Shown: positions 9,428 to 18,405, counted from the first letter of the stretch. The stretch is 64,000 nt of DNA from Sulfurimonas sp. (GCA_002899765.1 PPDH01000003.1:1-64000); one strand, 5' to 3'. The notes: generated by a model not told the origin, from the letters alone. Numbers and translations: made by a program.

Positions 9428-10327
9428 TCAATTTTGTATATCTATAGGCAGTTTCTCTTTCATTAATTCTACCAATTTTTCGTCCAAATCTTCAACTTTT
9501 GGCAAAACTATATTTGCTTCAAGATAGAGATTTCCTCTCTCTTTTGTCTTTCTGTTCATCGCGCCCATATCTTTTACACGGAACCTCTGTCCGTTTTTAG
9601 TATTTTGCGGGATTTTTAGCTTAATCTCTTTTTCCAAAGTTTGTACAGATATCTTTTCGCCAAAGAGTGCCGCAGAAAGAGGAACGTCAAACTTTTTAAT
9701 CAAATCGTCATCTACTCTGGTGTATTCAGGGTTGGAAGCAACATTTATACTTAAAAAAAGGTCTCCTGCTCTGCCGCCTTGCGCATGCCCTTTTCCTTTT
9801 ACGCGCATCTTCTCCCCGCTTTTTACGCCTGCAGGGATTTTGATATCAAATCTCTCTCCGTTTACTGAAACAGAGTGCGAACCGCCTAAGATAGAGACAC
9901 TAAAGGGTATAGTAACACTTGTTTCTATATCTAGATTCGGCTGTTGCTGCTGTTGTGAAAAACCGCTTCCGCCAAAGCCGCCTCTACTGCTAAAACCGCT
10001 GCTTCCAAAACCGCCAAAACCGCCGCCTGAGAACATACTTCTGAGTATATCGTCCAAATCACTCTGTCCGCCGCCGTAAGATTTCGAGAAATCATGAAAA
10101 TTTTGACCGCCGAACATGTTGTCTCCATGCATGTCGTACTGAGATTTTTTTTGCTTGTCGCTTAAGATTTCGTATGCCGCATTTATCTCTTTAAACTTCT
10201 CTTCTGCGCCTTTGTCTTTGTTTACATCGGGATGATATTGTCTTGCTAATTTTCTATATGCTTTTTTTATCTCCGCTTCGCTTGCGTTCTCTGAGACCTC
10301 TAATGTTTCGTATAAAGATTTACTCAT
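9428..10327 (-). CDS. cbpA: DnaJ-class co-chaperone CbpA
   Basis: A 299-residue co-chaperone. The N-terminal J domain contains the HPD motif ([10 protein letters not shown]), then a Gly/Phe/Ser-rich linker and a glutamine run, then the two beta-rich C-terminal substrate-binding domains. The CxxCxGxG zinc finger of DnaJ is absent, which makes it CbpA/type II. It stimulates DnaK ATPase. It is followed by hspR. Confidence 0.9.
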   Translation of the reverse strand: MSKSLYETLEVSENASEAEIKKAYRKLARQYHPDVNKDKGAEEKFKEINAAYEILSDKQKKSQYDMHGDNMFGGQNFHDFSKSYGGGQSDLDDILRSMFSGGGFGGFGSSGFSSRGGFGGSGFSQQQQQPNLDIETSVTIPFSVSILGGSHSVSVNGERFDIKIPAGVKSGEKMRVKGKGHAQGGRAGDLFLSINVASNPEYTRVDDDLIKKFDVPLSAALFGEKISVQTLEKEIKLKIPQNTKNGQRFRVKDMGAMNRKTKERGNLYLEANIVLPKVEDLDEKLVELMKEKLPIDIQN

Positions 10328-10367
10328 TACTGTTTTTTCCTAAAATTTATATTGTTTATTAAGCGAA

Positions 10368-10403
10368 ATTATATCATAAGAGTTGAGTGGAAGTCAATCA
10401 ACT
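10368..10403 (-). promoter_or_regulatory. cbpA-hspR promoter overlapped by a HAIR-like HspR operator
   Basis: Reading the minus strand, TTGACT (10392-10397) and TATAAT (10368-10373) are spaced 18 bases apart, 40 bases upstream of the cbpA ATG. The -35 lies inside GTTGATT-N7-ACTCAAC, an imperfect match to the HAIR consensus CTTGAGT-N7-ACTCAAG with the correct spacing. Overlap of operator and -35 fits repression. The hairpin could also act as a terminator for htpX, whose stop abuts it. Confidence 0.6.
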
Positions 10404-11279
10404 TTAAGCCGATTTTTTAAGCTTCTCTATCCTCTCTTCAAGAGAAGGGTGTGTACTAAAAAGAGACATCAAACCCTTGCCGTTTATCCCGAAACTCTTT
10501 ATCTGCTCGGGTAGACGCGGCTCCTCTTTTGACCTTGCAAGAGCCTGCAGAGCGGCTATCATATTTTCCCTGCTTGAGAGATATGCCCCTGCTTCATCTG
10601 CTCTATACTCTCTGTATCTTGAAAATGCCATAACAATTATCATCGCCAAAACACCCAAAACTATCTCCGCCAAGATGCTTGCAACCATGTAACCGATACC
10701 GACGTTCTCACTTCTGTTTTTAAGAATCACCCTGTCAACCGCGTAACCTATTACTCTTGCAAAGAAGATAACAAACGTATTGACAACACCTTGAAGAAGT
10801 GTGAGAGTAACCATATCTCCATTTGCAACATGTCCTATCTCATGACCTAAAACCGCCTCCACTTCTCTTTTGTTCATACTTCTTAAAAGTCCGCGGCTAA
10901 CTGCCACCAAAGCATCATTTTTAAAAGCTCCCGTTGCAAAAGCATTTGGACTCATATCTTCAAATATAGCAACTTCGGGCATTTTTATCCCCGCTTTTTG
11001 CGATAATTTCTCAACACTCTGCATAAGCCACAGCTCCTCTTGATTTAGAGGTTCTGCAATTACTCTCGCACCTACCGCTCTCTTAGCCATCTGTTTAGAC
11101 ATCAAAAGAGAGATGATAGAACCCGTAAAACCTATAACTAACGAAAAAACAAAAAGCGATTCTAAATCAAGCCCATTTTCATTTAAAAACCTGTTCAGCC
11201 CGAAAATATTAACTATAGTACCGATAACAATTATTACACCTAAGTTTGTTAAGAGGAAAAGTCCGACTCTTTTAAACAT
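10404..11279 (-). CDS. htpX: zinc metalloprotease HtpX
   Basis: A 291-residue inner-membrane M48 peptidase for membrane-protein quality control. It has two N-terminal membrane segments, the zinc motif LGHEIGHVANGD (about residue 145), two more hydrophobic segments, and the third-ligand region SRYREYRADEAGA. The length is typical. It is upstream of the heat-shock genes cbpA-hspR on the same strand, a sensible stress neighbourhood. Confidence 0.95.
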   Translation of the reverse strand: MFKRVGLFLLTNLGVIIVIGTIVNIFGLNRFLNENGLDLESLFVFSLVIGFTGSIISLLMSKQMAKRAVGARVIAEPLNQEELWLMQSVEKLSQKAGIKMPEVAIFEDMSPNAFATGAFKNDALVAVSRGLLRSMNKREVEAVLGHEIGHVANGDMVTLTLLQGVVNTFVIFFARVIGYAVDRVILKNRSENVGIGYMVASILAEIVLGVLAMIIVMAFSRYREYRADEAGAYLSSRENMIAALQALARSKEEPRLPEQIKSFGINGKGLMSLFSTHPSLEERIEKLKKSA

Positions 11280-11327
11280 TTGTATCTCTTTTTAAAAAAT
11301 TTATAAAAAATTATAATCTATGATAGG

Positions 11328-11792
11328 TTAACAATATCCGTCGACTGCGATATCTTCATTCCAAAGATTGGGTTTTTCTTTGATAAATCTATCCATCAGT
11401 TCTGTACATTTAGCATCATCAAGCAGATGCACCTCTACACCGCTGCTTCGTAAAAACTCTATATTACCGTCAAAATTTTTATTTTCTCCTATTACTACAC
11501 GCTTGATACTAAACTGTACGATAGTTCCTGAACACATCATGCAATGGCTAAGCGTAGTATAAAGTGTCACGCCTTTATAGTTTGCTCTTCTTCCTGCATT
11601 ATAGATACAGTCCATCTCACCATGTGCGATTGGATTGCCGTCTTGAACTCTTTTGTTATGTCCTTTTGCAAGCAGCTCCCCGCTACAACTCATCACCGAA
11701 CCTACAGGCACGCCGCCCTCTTCATATCCCTGCTTCGCTTCTTCGTACGCTAACGTCATGAACTTTAAGTCTTCTTGTGTAATTGCACTCAT
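11328..11792 (-). CDS. nucleoside/cytosine deaminase family protein
   Basis: A 154-residue zinc deaminase. The first motif HGEMD supplies His and the catalytic Glu. The second is SHCMMCSG, in place of the usual PCxxC, with both zinc cysteines kept but the Pro replaced by His. It could act on guanine, cytosine or a related base; the exact substrate is not clear. It is not TadA-like, because the tRNA-binding C-terminus is missing and the second motif differs. It lies at the border of the accessory region. Confidence 0.75.
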   Translation of the reverse strand: MSAITQEDLKFMTLAYEEAKQGYEEGGVPVGSVMSCSGELLAKGHNKRVQDGNPIAHGEMDCIYNAGRRANYKGVTLYTTLSHCMMCSGTIVQFSIKRVVIGENKNFDGNIEFLRSSGVEVHLLDDAKCTELMDRFIKEKPNLWNEDIAVDGYC

Positions 11793-11881
11793 AAAATCTC
11801 CTCTTATACCATTTAATAAGAAAAGATTATAACTAAATTACTTCTTAACACATATCACTCTTTTTTCTAATTAAAGATTTG

Positions 11882-11930
11882 TCACATGTCAAGGAGTGAA
11901 ACAATAATCACACGTCACTGCGAGGAGTGA
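11882..11930. repeat. 49-bp direct repeat (left copy) beside the HigBA module
   Basis: TCACATGTCAAGGAGTGAAA and the following 29 bases recur at 12663-12711 with four mismatches. The two copies bracket the toxin-antitoxin pair at 11986-12592. A degenerate REP-type palindrome continues to about 11955. Confidence 0.7.
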
Positions 11931-11985
11931 CAGAGAAACTTTGTTCGCAATGTCGCATAAGGTGATAGCTTACACCCTTTTTAGA

Positions 11986-12270
11986 TTACGCAATAGCTTT
12001 TAGATGTACTCCTAAGCTATGAAGTACTTTCATCACTGTTTCAAATCTAGGCTTTGAACCTGCTTGAAATGTTTTATATAGGCTTTCTCTTCCTAACCCT
12101 GTATCAGCTGCTATTTGGCTCATACCTTTAGCTTTTGCTATATTTCCTATAGCTTCAAGTAGTTCATTCATATCACCATCTTCTAATACTTGTGATAAGT
12201 ATTCAGCTATCACCTCTTTGTTATCAAGATATTGTGATATATCAAATGTTGTTAGTTTACTCATTGTCAA
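11986..12270 (-). CDS. HigA-like antitoxin (XRE family)
   Basis: A 94-residue helix-turn-helix protein of the addiction-module antidote type (TIGR02684-like). Its core is LLEAIGNIAKAKGMSQIAADTGLGRESLYKTF, followed by KPRFETVMKVLHSLGVHLKAI. It should neutralise the upstream toxin and repress the operon. It overlaps the toxin gene by 14 bases. The toxin-first order is the usual higBA arrangement. Confidence 0.85.
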   Translation of the reverse strand: MTMSKLTTFDISQYLDNKEVIAEYLSQVLEDGDMNELLEAIGNIAKAKGMSQIAADTGLGRESLYKTFQAGSKPRFETVMKVLHSLGVHLKAIA

Positions 12271-12556
12271 ACTCCTTTAGTAGCTCTTTTGCTTTTTCTA
12301 TATCTTTTGATTGGGTTGATTTATCCCCACCGACTAATAAAACAATAATCTCATCACCATTTTGTGTATAATAGACTCTATATCCCGGACCTGTTGTAAA
12401 TCTAAGCTCACTTATTCCATCACCAAGTGGCTTATAATCTCCAAAGTTTCCTTTTTTCATACGGTCAATTCTTCGTATTATAGAAACCTTACCTTGTATG
12501 TCTTTTAGCTTGTGTAACCACTTAGAAAATAGTTCTGTTTGTTTTATTAAATACAT
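12257..12556 (-). CDS. HigB/RelE-family toxin
   Basis: A RelE/ParE-fold killer protein (TIGR02683-like) of about 99 residues. The internal ATG at 12556 is preferred over the track start at 12592, because MYLIKQTELFSKWLHKLKD is the family start. The core LRFTTGPGYRVYYTQNGDEI and the end KDIEKAKELLKE match the family. Such toxins cleave mRNA on the ribosome. It is paired with the HigA-like antitoxin, and both are bracketed by 49-bp direct repeats. Confidence 0.85.
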   Translation of the reverse strand: MYLIKQTELFSKWLHKLKDIQGKVSIIRRIDRMKKGNFGDYKPLGDGISELRFTTGPGYRVYYTQNGDEIIVLLVGGDKSTQSKDIEKAKELLKEFDNE

Positions 12557-12661
12557 AGGTTTATTGTATCTTATTAGATACTTTGCTGTCAAGAGACATA
12601 AGATAGAGAAATAGATAATATTTGCAAGAATTTAACGCTATGTTGATGAAAGAAAAAATTT

Positions 12662-12810
12662 CTCACATGTCAAGAAGTGAAACGATAATCACCCGTCACT
12701 GCAAGGAGTGAAACGACGCGGCAGTCTTAGATTGCCGCGGCAATCTAAAGTGACAAGAGAGATTGCTTCGTCGCAGGCTCCTCGCAATGACAGAGAAGCT
12801 TTGCTCATTG
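12662..12810. repeat. REP palindrome cluster with right copy of the 49-bp direct repeat
   Basis: Contains the second copy of the 49-bp repeat (12663-12711), then GCCGCGGCAATCTAAAGTGA and CTCGCAATGACAGAGAAGCT units of the window-wide REP family. Confidence 0.75.
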
Positions 12811-12811
12811 A

Positions 12812-12827
12812 CGAGGTTGAAACCTCG
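12812..12827. repeat. perfect hairpin at 3' side of the Y1 transposase
   Basis: CGAGGTT-GA-AACCTCG is a perfect 7-bp stem with a 2-base spacer, 9 bases from the transposase stop. With the hairpin at 13796-13810 it may mark the ends of a transposase-borne unit. Confidence 0.6.
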
Positions 12828-12836
12828 CTTCCTAAA

Positions 12837-13580
12837 TCAAGATGTTATTTTTGAAACTGCAGTATGGCTTATGTTTAAAAAATCAGCTATCTCACTTTTT
12901 GTATATCCGTACTCATAGGCTTTTTTGATACCGTCATTTCTGTTGATATCCCTGTCAAACTCAAAAAAAGTCTCTAGTCTTTTACTCAGTACCTTTAGCT
13001 TACCGTCCTTTGTTATAAGCTTGGGTGATTTGTAAACTATATCTATAGCATCAGTATCCATATCGCTACTTATATAGTCTGCATATTCATCATAAGTCAT
13101 ATCAAAAATCATTGAATTTTCCAAAAGAGAAAAATAATCATGTTTATATTTCCATTGAAAAAAGGACTGGTATTTGTAGAGCGCTACATCTTTTACCATA
13201 GCTGCTTTTACGGGATTGCGCTCTATGTACTTTGCAACTATCCAGAAGTGTGCATCGTCAAACAGAGGGTAAGACTTGTATCTGCCTTGCCATAAATGAC
13301 CGCTTCTAGTGTACTTTTTGTTAAAATACTTGGAATATTTATCGTTAATAAACTGAATCGCTTTTGAAAGGTTGGTCTGTTTTGTTTCTACAAGTAGATG
13401 ATAGTGATTTGTCATAAGACAAAATACATGTATAATTATTTCGTACTCTTTTGTAAGCTTGAACAGTAAATCTAAAAAGAACTTATAATCCTCAGGTTCT
13501 AAGTAGATATCTCGTCTCTCTACCCCACGATTGATAATATGATAGTGTCCGGGTTCTTGGTAGCGTTCTTTTCTTGGCAT
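12837..13580 (-). CDS. REP-associated tyrosine transposase (Y1, RayT)
   Basis: A 247-residue HUH/Y1 transposase counted from ATG 13580 (MPRKERYQEPGHYHIINRG), the family start. The longer track ORF from 13799 is read-through of upstream DNA. The HUH motif is intact (LMTNHYHLLVET), as is the catalytic tyrosine region YSKYFNKKY and GHLWQGRYKSYP. The C-terminus has a helix-turn-helix (SEIADFLNISHTAVSKI). Proteins of this family are thought to mobilise REP palindromes, which abound here, so this is a plausible active mobiliser. Confidence 0.9.
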   Translation of the reverse strand: MPRKERYQEPGHYHIINRGVERRDIYLEPEDYKFFLDLLFKLTKEYEIIIHVFCLMTNHYHLLVETKQTNLSKAIQFINDKYSKYFNKKYTRSGHLWQGRYKSYPLFDDAHFWIVAKYIERNPVKAAMVKDVALYKYQSFFQWKYKHDYFSLLENSMIFDMTYDEYADYISSDMDTDAIDIVYKSPKLITKDGKLKVLSKRLETFFEFDRDINRNDGIKKAYEYGYTKSEIADFLNISHTAVSKITS

Positions 13581-13631
13581 GTAGTATTGTAATAAACAAT
13601 ATCTTAATATTAAATTAATAAAAGTTTCAAA

Positions 13632-13647
13632 AGAGTGCCTGACACCC
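13632..13647 (-). repeat. GGGTGTCAGGCACTCT motif upstream of the transposase
   Basis: On the minus strand GGGTGTCAGGCACTCT lies about 52 bases upstream of the transposase start. A related GGTGTCGGAGTC occurs upstream of the second transposase (22698-22709), so this may be a family-linked recognition or boundary sequence. Confidence 0.4.
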
Positions 13648-13731
13648 TTTTTTGATTTTAGAGTGATGGGTAGAGAGAGTGATTTGAGGGTGAAATGGAT
13701 GGTTTGGTCGGCTGGAATAGAGAGTAGAAAT

Positions 13732-13769
13732 AAAAAAGCCCCACTTACTCCGAAGAGTTTGTGAGGCTT
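13732..13769 (-). terminator. rho-independent terminator of the 1304-residue surface protein gene
   Basis: Minus strand: AAGCCTCACAAACTC-TTCG-GAGTAAGTGGGGCTT followed by TTTT. It lies about 55 bases after the stop codon. A similar TTCG-loop AAGCC...GGCTT terminator follows the other S-layer-like gene (63530-63562). Confidence 0.8.
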
Positions 13770-13795
13770 GAAAGCTTTTGGGCTTTTATGCATTA

Positions 13796-13810
13796 CCACG
13801 CAGAGCGTGG
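13796..13810. repeat. CCACGC-AGA-GCGTGG hairpin
   Basis: A perfect 6-bp stem in CATTACCACGCAGAGCGTGG, a palindrome type common near REP/Y1 transposases. It lies between the surface protein stop and its terminator, on the distal side of the transposase. Confidence 0.55.
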
Positions 13811-13823
13811 GAACGAGAAATAA

Positions 13824-16800
13824 CTAGATTAAAGAAGTTGCAAATTCTGCAGCATTAAGTAAATCACCTTGAATAACACCAACTAATTCAAGTTCAGCAG
13901 CAAGGATAGTGTCAGCACCACCTGCAGCTACATTAGAAACATACCAAAGTGTTGTATCTTCATCATCAAAAACACTAACAAGTACTTTTGAACCATCTGC
14001 AAGTGCAGTGTCTAAACCAGCAGTTACACCAGCTGCACCAGAACCATCATCCATTGCAACAATTGCAGCTGCTTTTAACTCAGCAAGAGTTTTAGTGCCA
14101 GCAATAAATTCATTAACAATACCAGCTGTCATAGCACCAGTCATGTGAGCATACACTACACCAGTAGCAATAGAAGCAAGGTCAGCCATATCAGCACCTT
14201 CATTAGTATTTACAGTAGTAGCTGTTCCATCATCACTAGATACAGCGCCGTTGAAATCAATAAGATCAGATGCTGCCGTGAAACCAGTTAAATTAAAATA
14301 ACCAGCAGAAGTAATTGCACTTGTTGCGATTGTATTTATATCAGCATTACCTGTCCATGTAACAGTAGTTACAGCGGCAGTTGCAGCAGTGATAATATCA
14401 GCTCCTGCAGCAGAGTTAATTGTTAATGCAGCCGTATAAGCACTAGCGTCAATATCATCAACACCAGCTAAACCAGTAACTGTTGTGATACCAGCTTCAA
14501 CGGCTTGAGCACCAAGCGTAATATCAGAAGCAGCACCAGCCATTTGTAATGTTTCAATACCAGTAACATTTGTAAAGCTATTATCAACTAGTGATGTCGA
14601 CTCAATCACTAAAGTATCAACAGTACCAGTAGCAGAAGCACCACCAGTTACAGTATCTGCAGCAGTTAAAGTATTAGCAACTTCAAATGTAATTGTATCA
14701 GCTTTAGCACCACCAGTGATAGTCTGAGTAGTACCTGCAGCAGCAGCACCAGCTACATTGATTGTACCAGTTGTATAGTTACTTAAACCAGAGATATTGA
14801 TTGCCATTGTAGTAGCAGTTGTTGACGCATCAGCATCTATCGTAATACTATTGGTACCAGTTTTTAAATCACCTGTAACAGTAATAGAATTTGAAGCAGC
14901 ACCATCTTCTATAGTAATAGCATCATTATAACCAGCAGCACCAGTTAAAGCAACAGCTAAAGCAGTTGAAGTCGTTGATGCAATGATTTTTTCAGTATTG
15001 TTATCTAATGAATATGTTTTCAGTGTAGCGCCAGTATGAGCTGTAATATCACCAAGAACAGGAGAAGTTGTACTAGCTACAGTTCCAGACAAATCAACAC
15101 TTACAGTTTTACCAGCAACAGTACCAATTGAAATGTCACCAACAGTTTGTTGCATATCAATAGTAACATCACCAGTAATACCTGCAGAGATAGCACCAGT
15201 TTGAGTATAGTCACCTGTACCAGTGTTTGTAAGTGTTAAAGCACCAGTTGAAGTAACATTAGCAATTGTAACTGCACCAGTTGTATTAGATGTATCAATT
15301 GCAACTGCCGCAGCATCTACATCACCTACATCAAATGTACCAGTTGAACTATTTGTCAATGTTACAGTACCTGTAGCATCAATAGTTGAAAGATTAACAA
15401 CACCTGCAGTACCTGCAGTTGTAACAGTAACATTAGCACCTTCAGTAACACCACCGATTGCACCAATTACTAAAGCATTAGTTGCAGCAGTTGCAGCAGC
15501 AATACCAGAACCATCTATAGTAATATCGTATCCAGCTCCTGTATTAACAGTACCAGCATCAAAACCACCCTTAAGACCAGTTGCAGTTATAGATAAGTTA
15601 TATGCATTGTCTCCACCAAGAGTACCAAAGTCAGCTGAAGATGCAGTAGTACCAGCAGTAGTATTAGTTACACCTGAACCAGCAACAGTTAAACTAGAGA
15701 GAGCTGATAATGCTTCACCATTAAAGTCAAGTACACCATCATTAGCAGTAAGATCCGCAACTTGAACACCTGTTAAAGTAGAACCTGAAGCATCAAAAGC
15801 TTTTCCAGATGTAACTGTTAAAGTTTCAATAAGTGCACCATCGATATCTAAAGTAGCAGCATTAGCACCATTTGTAATAGTAGCAGATTTAGCTTTTGCA
15901 GCAATAATATTAGCACCTGTAATTTTACCAGTAGCATTTACTTCAATAGATGTAGCTTCAGCTACTGTTACATCACTACCAAATACAGTTAGTTCAGCAG
16001 GAGTAGCAGCTGCATCTTTACCACTTGCAACATTAACCACTAAAGAAGTAGCAGCTGCAGCAGTAATATCAGAAGTAGTTTGATCAATATATGCACCAAC
16101 ATTAACTGTTAAAGCAGCTGAACCAGAGAATGATAAGTCACCATCCGGAGTTTGAGCAGTCTTAGCAGTAACAGATGCAGCATCTGCAGTATAGTTAAGA
16201 ACAGTAGAACCAGTGTGATTAGATGAAATAGTACTAGCAGTATCAGTATCACCAAGAGAGTTTACAGTTAAATCAATAGCTCCCATATTTACTAAAGATA
16301 CATTTTGAGTAACTGTTGATTTAGTTGAAATAGTAGTAAGATCAGATGTATTAGTCCCTGACATTGTTAATGCAGCAGTACAAACAGTACCAAGAGCTAC
16401 AGTTTCAAAACCACTCATTGCATATTGAACAACACCACCATTAGAGTTAAGAGTTAAAGTATCTGTACCTGCTCCACCAATAAGCTCTGTAGTAGCTGAA
16501 CCATCTACTTCATCAAAAGTAACAGCATCATTACCTGAACCAGTTGAAATACTAGTTAAAGTAGCGGCAGTATTTGTAGTATCAACAGTAATATTACCAG
16601 TTGAAGCAGAACCGTCAAAACTCGTTGTTGTTGTTGCAACTGAAGTTACATTCACATTACCAGCACCAGCAACAGTTAATGCTTTCATATCCGTACCAGC
16701 TAATGCAATAACATTGTCACCAGTAGCATTAATATTCACAGTTTCAATGTCAGTTAAAGTTGCTGTTACAACTTTTTGCTCAACAGCTGTAGTTGTAGTG

Positions 16801-17738
16801 TCTTCAACTGTACCAAGACCAGAAATTGTAAAAGTAATTGCATCAGTAGCACCAGTTAATTCAGCAGCACCTGTAGCAAATGCAGTTGAGAAAGAACCTG
16901 TATTAGTATAGTTAGATAAAGCAACTTCTGGAGTTGACGCTAAATCTGTAAGATTTACTAAGCCAGTAGTAGCATCAATATTATACTTTGTGACACCCGT
17001 AATACCTGTAGTATCAAAAGTTCTTGCAACAGTACCTGCATTTGTTAAGTTGATATTTTCAACATTAGAAACAGCACCAGTACCAGTCATACCTGTATGC
17101 CCTGAATTCAATGTTATATTAAAAGTATCTGTACCTTCACCACCGTCAACAATGTCTGTAGTATCAAAAGTCTTAGCAGAAGTTAATGTAGATACTACAC
17201 CATTGATAGTATCATTATTAGCTGTACCAGTAATTGTCTCAGTACCCGTAGTCAACGTGAAAGTTTGTGGTACATAAGTATCCGCAGTTGCTTGAACTGT
17301 AGTAACAGTTGCAGCATCATCTGTAACTGCCGATAAGCTGAAATCTGTAAGGTTTAATCCAAGTGTGTCAGCTACATAAAGACCCACTGTTGCTTTGTTT
17401 GCAATAATTGTCGCGTCCGTGCCTATTGCACCATTTTTCATCGCTTCAATCATTACTGAACGTGAAGTACCAGCCGTAAGGTCAGCTACCCAGTAAGCTA
17501 AACCATCTGCATCAGGAGCACGGTTGAATAAGTTTGTATAGATAGATGTTACGAACGCCGTATCTGTAGTACCTGTAGGGTACAAAGTTTGAGTCTCTGG
17601 TTGGTCAAAAAAACTTTGAGCAATCTCTTCGATTGTTAGACCTGAATCATTTACCCAATAGTCTAATCCAGCCGCGTCCGGCGCTCTGTTAAATGTTGCA
17701 ACGTATAGTTCTGCAACTTGTTGTCTTGTTACTGCCAT
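13824..17738 (-). CDS. DUF4214 beta-roll surface (S-layer-like) protein
   Basis: A 1304-residue protein very rich in Thr, Ala, Gly and Val, with no N-terminal signal peptide. Residues about 1-110 hold two DUF4214 units (VAELYVATFNRAPDAAGLDYWV and IYTNLFNRAPDADGLAYWV). About 1000 residues of repetitive beta-strand sequence follow (TGTETITGTANNDTI, SGNDAVTFDEVDGS). The C-terminal block (KVLVSVFDDEDTTLWYVSN, then ELELVGVI) is shared in pattern with the protein at 60590 and is the likely type I secretion region. Size and composition fit a secreted S-layer-like protein. Its gene has a strong ribosome binding site (AAGGAGAGAAAATATG), an extended -10 promoter and a terminator. The nearby SapCDEF-like exporter is the probable route out. 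Confidence 0.8.
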   Translation of the reverse strand: MAVTRQQVAELYVATFNRAPDAAGLDYWVNDSGLTIEEIAQSFFDQPETQTLYPTGTTDTAFVTSIYTNLFNRAPDADGLAYWVADLTAGTSRSVMIEAMKNGAIGTDATIIANKATVGLYVADTLGLNLTDFSLSAVTDDAATVTTVQATADTYVPQTFTLTTGTETITGTANNDTINGVVSTLTSAKTFDTTDIVDGGEGTDTFNITLNSGHTGMTGTGAVSNVENINLTNAGTVARTFDTTGITGVTKYNIDATTGLVNLTDLASTPEVALSNYTNTGSFSTAFATGAAELTGATDAITFTISGLGTVEDTTTTAVEQKVVTATLTDIETVNINATGDNVIALAGTDMKALTVAGAGNVNVTSVATTTTSFDGSASTGNITVDTTNTAATLTSISTGSGNDAVTFDEVDGSATTELIGGAGTDTLTLNSNGGVVQYAMSGFETVALGTVCTAALTMSGTNTSDLTTISTKSTVTQNVSLVNMGAIDLTVNSLGDTDTASTISSNHTGSTVLNYTADAASVTAKTAQTPDGDLSFSGSAALTVNVGAYIDQTTSDITAAAATSLVVNVASGKDAAATPAELTVFGSDVTVAEATSIEVNATGKITGANIIAAKAKSATITNGANAATLDIDGALIETLTVTSGKAFDASGSTLTGVQVADLTANDGVLDFNGEALSALSSLTVAGSGVTNTTAGTTASSADFGTLGGDNAYNLSITATGLKGGFDAGTVNTGAGYDITIDGSGIAAATAATNALVIGAIGGVTEGANVTVTTAGTAGVVNLSTIDATGTVTLTNSSTGTFDVGDVDAAAVAIDTSNTTGAVTIANVTSTGALTLTNTGTGDYTQTGAISAGITGDVTIDMQQTVGDISIGTVAGKTVSVDLSGTVASTTSPVLGDITAHTGATLKTYSLDNNTEKIIASTTSTALAVALTGAAGYNDAITIEDGAASNSITVTGDLKTGTNSITIDADASTTATTMAINISGLSNYTTGTINVAGAAAAGTTQTITGGAKADTITFEVANTLTAADTVTGGASATGTVDTLVIESTSLVDNSFTNVTGIETLQMAGAASDITLGAQAVEAGITTVTGLAGVDDIDASAYTAALTINSAAGADIITAATAAVTTVTWTGNADINTIATSAITSAGYFNLTGFTAASDLIDFNGAVSSDDGTATTVNTNEGADMADLASIATGVVYAHMTGAMTAGIVNEFIAGTKTLAELKAAAIVAMDDGSGAAGVTAGLDTALADGSKVLVSVFDDEDTTLWYVSNVAAGGADTILAAELELVGVIQGDLLNAAEFATSLI

Positions 17739-17900
17739 ATTTTCTCTCCTTATATAAGTCTGACCCAGGATCTAGCTTAACAGCCAGATGTCATCGTGAA
17801 TTTAAATTTAACATCTCAGCCTTCATGTTTAGACTAGATGTAGCATGCATTCCTAGGTGAAACGAGGGAAATTATATCAGTCGCAAACTTAAAGGAAGTA
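17739..17900 (-). promoter_or_regulatory. promoter and long 5' leader of the surface protein gene
   Basis: Minus strand TGATATAAT (extended -10; TATAAT at 17871-17876) lies about 130 bases upstream of the ATG. It predicts a 120-130 nt leader, with AAGGAG 9 bases before the start. The leader contains small inverted segments (for example around CTAGGAATGCATGCTACATCTAG) but no riboswitch I recognise. A long stable leader is typical of highly expressed S-layer mRNAs. Confidence 0.55.
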
Positions 17901-17969
17901 TAAATTTTAGTGATTAGCGGGTATGTGAGGGGGTGTTAGGGTGTTATGGTCTCTTTTTATGCAGTGTTG

Positions 17970-18400
17970 GATTGCCGCGCTTCGCTCGCAATGACGGAGA
18001 AGCTTCGCTCGCAATGACGGAGAGGGTTTGCTTTAGAATAGATTGCCGCGCTTTTAGATTGCCGCGTCGGCTTCGCCTCCTCGCAATGACGGAGGGGGTG
18101 AGATTGCCGCGTCGGCTTTGCCTCCTCGCAATGACAGGAAAGCTTTGCTCGCAATGACGAAAGGCAGTCACTGCGAGGAACGGAGTGACGTGGCAGTCTG
18201 GAGTGGCGAGAGAGATTGCCGCGCTTCGCTCGCAATGACGGGGTGGCTTTGCTTGCAATGACGAAAGGTAGTCACTGCGAGGAACGGAGTGACGTGGCAG
18301 TCTGGAGTGGCGAGAGAGAGATTGCCGCGCTTCGCTCGCAATGACGGGAAAGCTTTGCTCGCAATGACGGGGTGGCTTCACTCGCAATGACGTGACGGGG
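17970..18400. repeat. REP array upstream of the surface protein gene
   Basis: About 430 bases of head-to-tail palindromic units of three kinds: GATTGCCGCGCTTCGCTCGC, the variant with GCGTCGGCTTTGCCTCCTCGC, and CACTGCGAGGAACGGAGTGA. A 104-bp composite unit is tandemly duplicated (AGTCACTGCGAGG at 18166 and 18270). The ORFs called across it are translations of repeats, not genes. It fills the gap between the HEPN gene and the S-layer promoter. Confidence 0.9.
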
Positions 18401-18405
18401 TGGGA

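Noticed and set aside
9720-10079. 119-aa Pro/Lys-rich ORF opposite cbpA
   Set aside because: Shadow of the Gly/Phe-rich linker of cbpA.
13581-13799. N-terminal 73-residue extension of the Y1 transposase
   Set aside because: The family start MPRKERYQEPGHYHIINRG is at 13580. The extension crosses the surface gene terminator.
14000-17300. Plus-strand ORFs opposite the 1304-residue gene (13909-14148, 15223-15765, 16714-16911, 16990-17277)
   Set aside because: Low-complexity Val/Pro/Ala shadows of a Thr/Ala-rich gene on the other strand. The same applies to minus-strand ORFs under 60590-63466.
17944-18387. ORFs of 92-147 aa across the REP array (PRHCERSAAISL-type peptides), and similar ones at 19950-20720, 24180-24524 and 56689-57097
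   Set aside because: They are translations of palindromic repeats. REP units happen to be stop-free in several frames, and no domain or ribosome binding site supports them.
17970-18400. Possible CRISPR array
   Set aside because: Units are palindromic, unevenly spaced, occur in both orientations and lack unique spacers of constant length. No cas genes are present.
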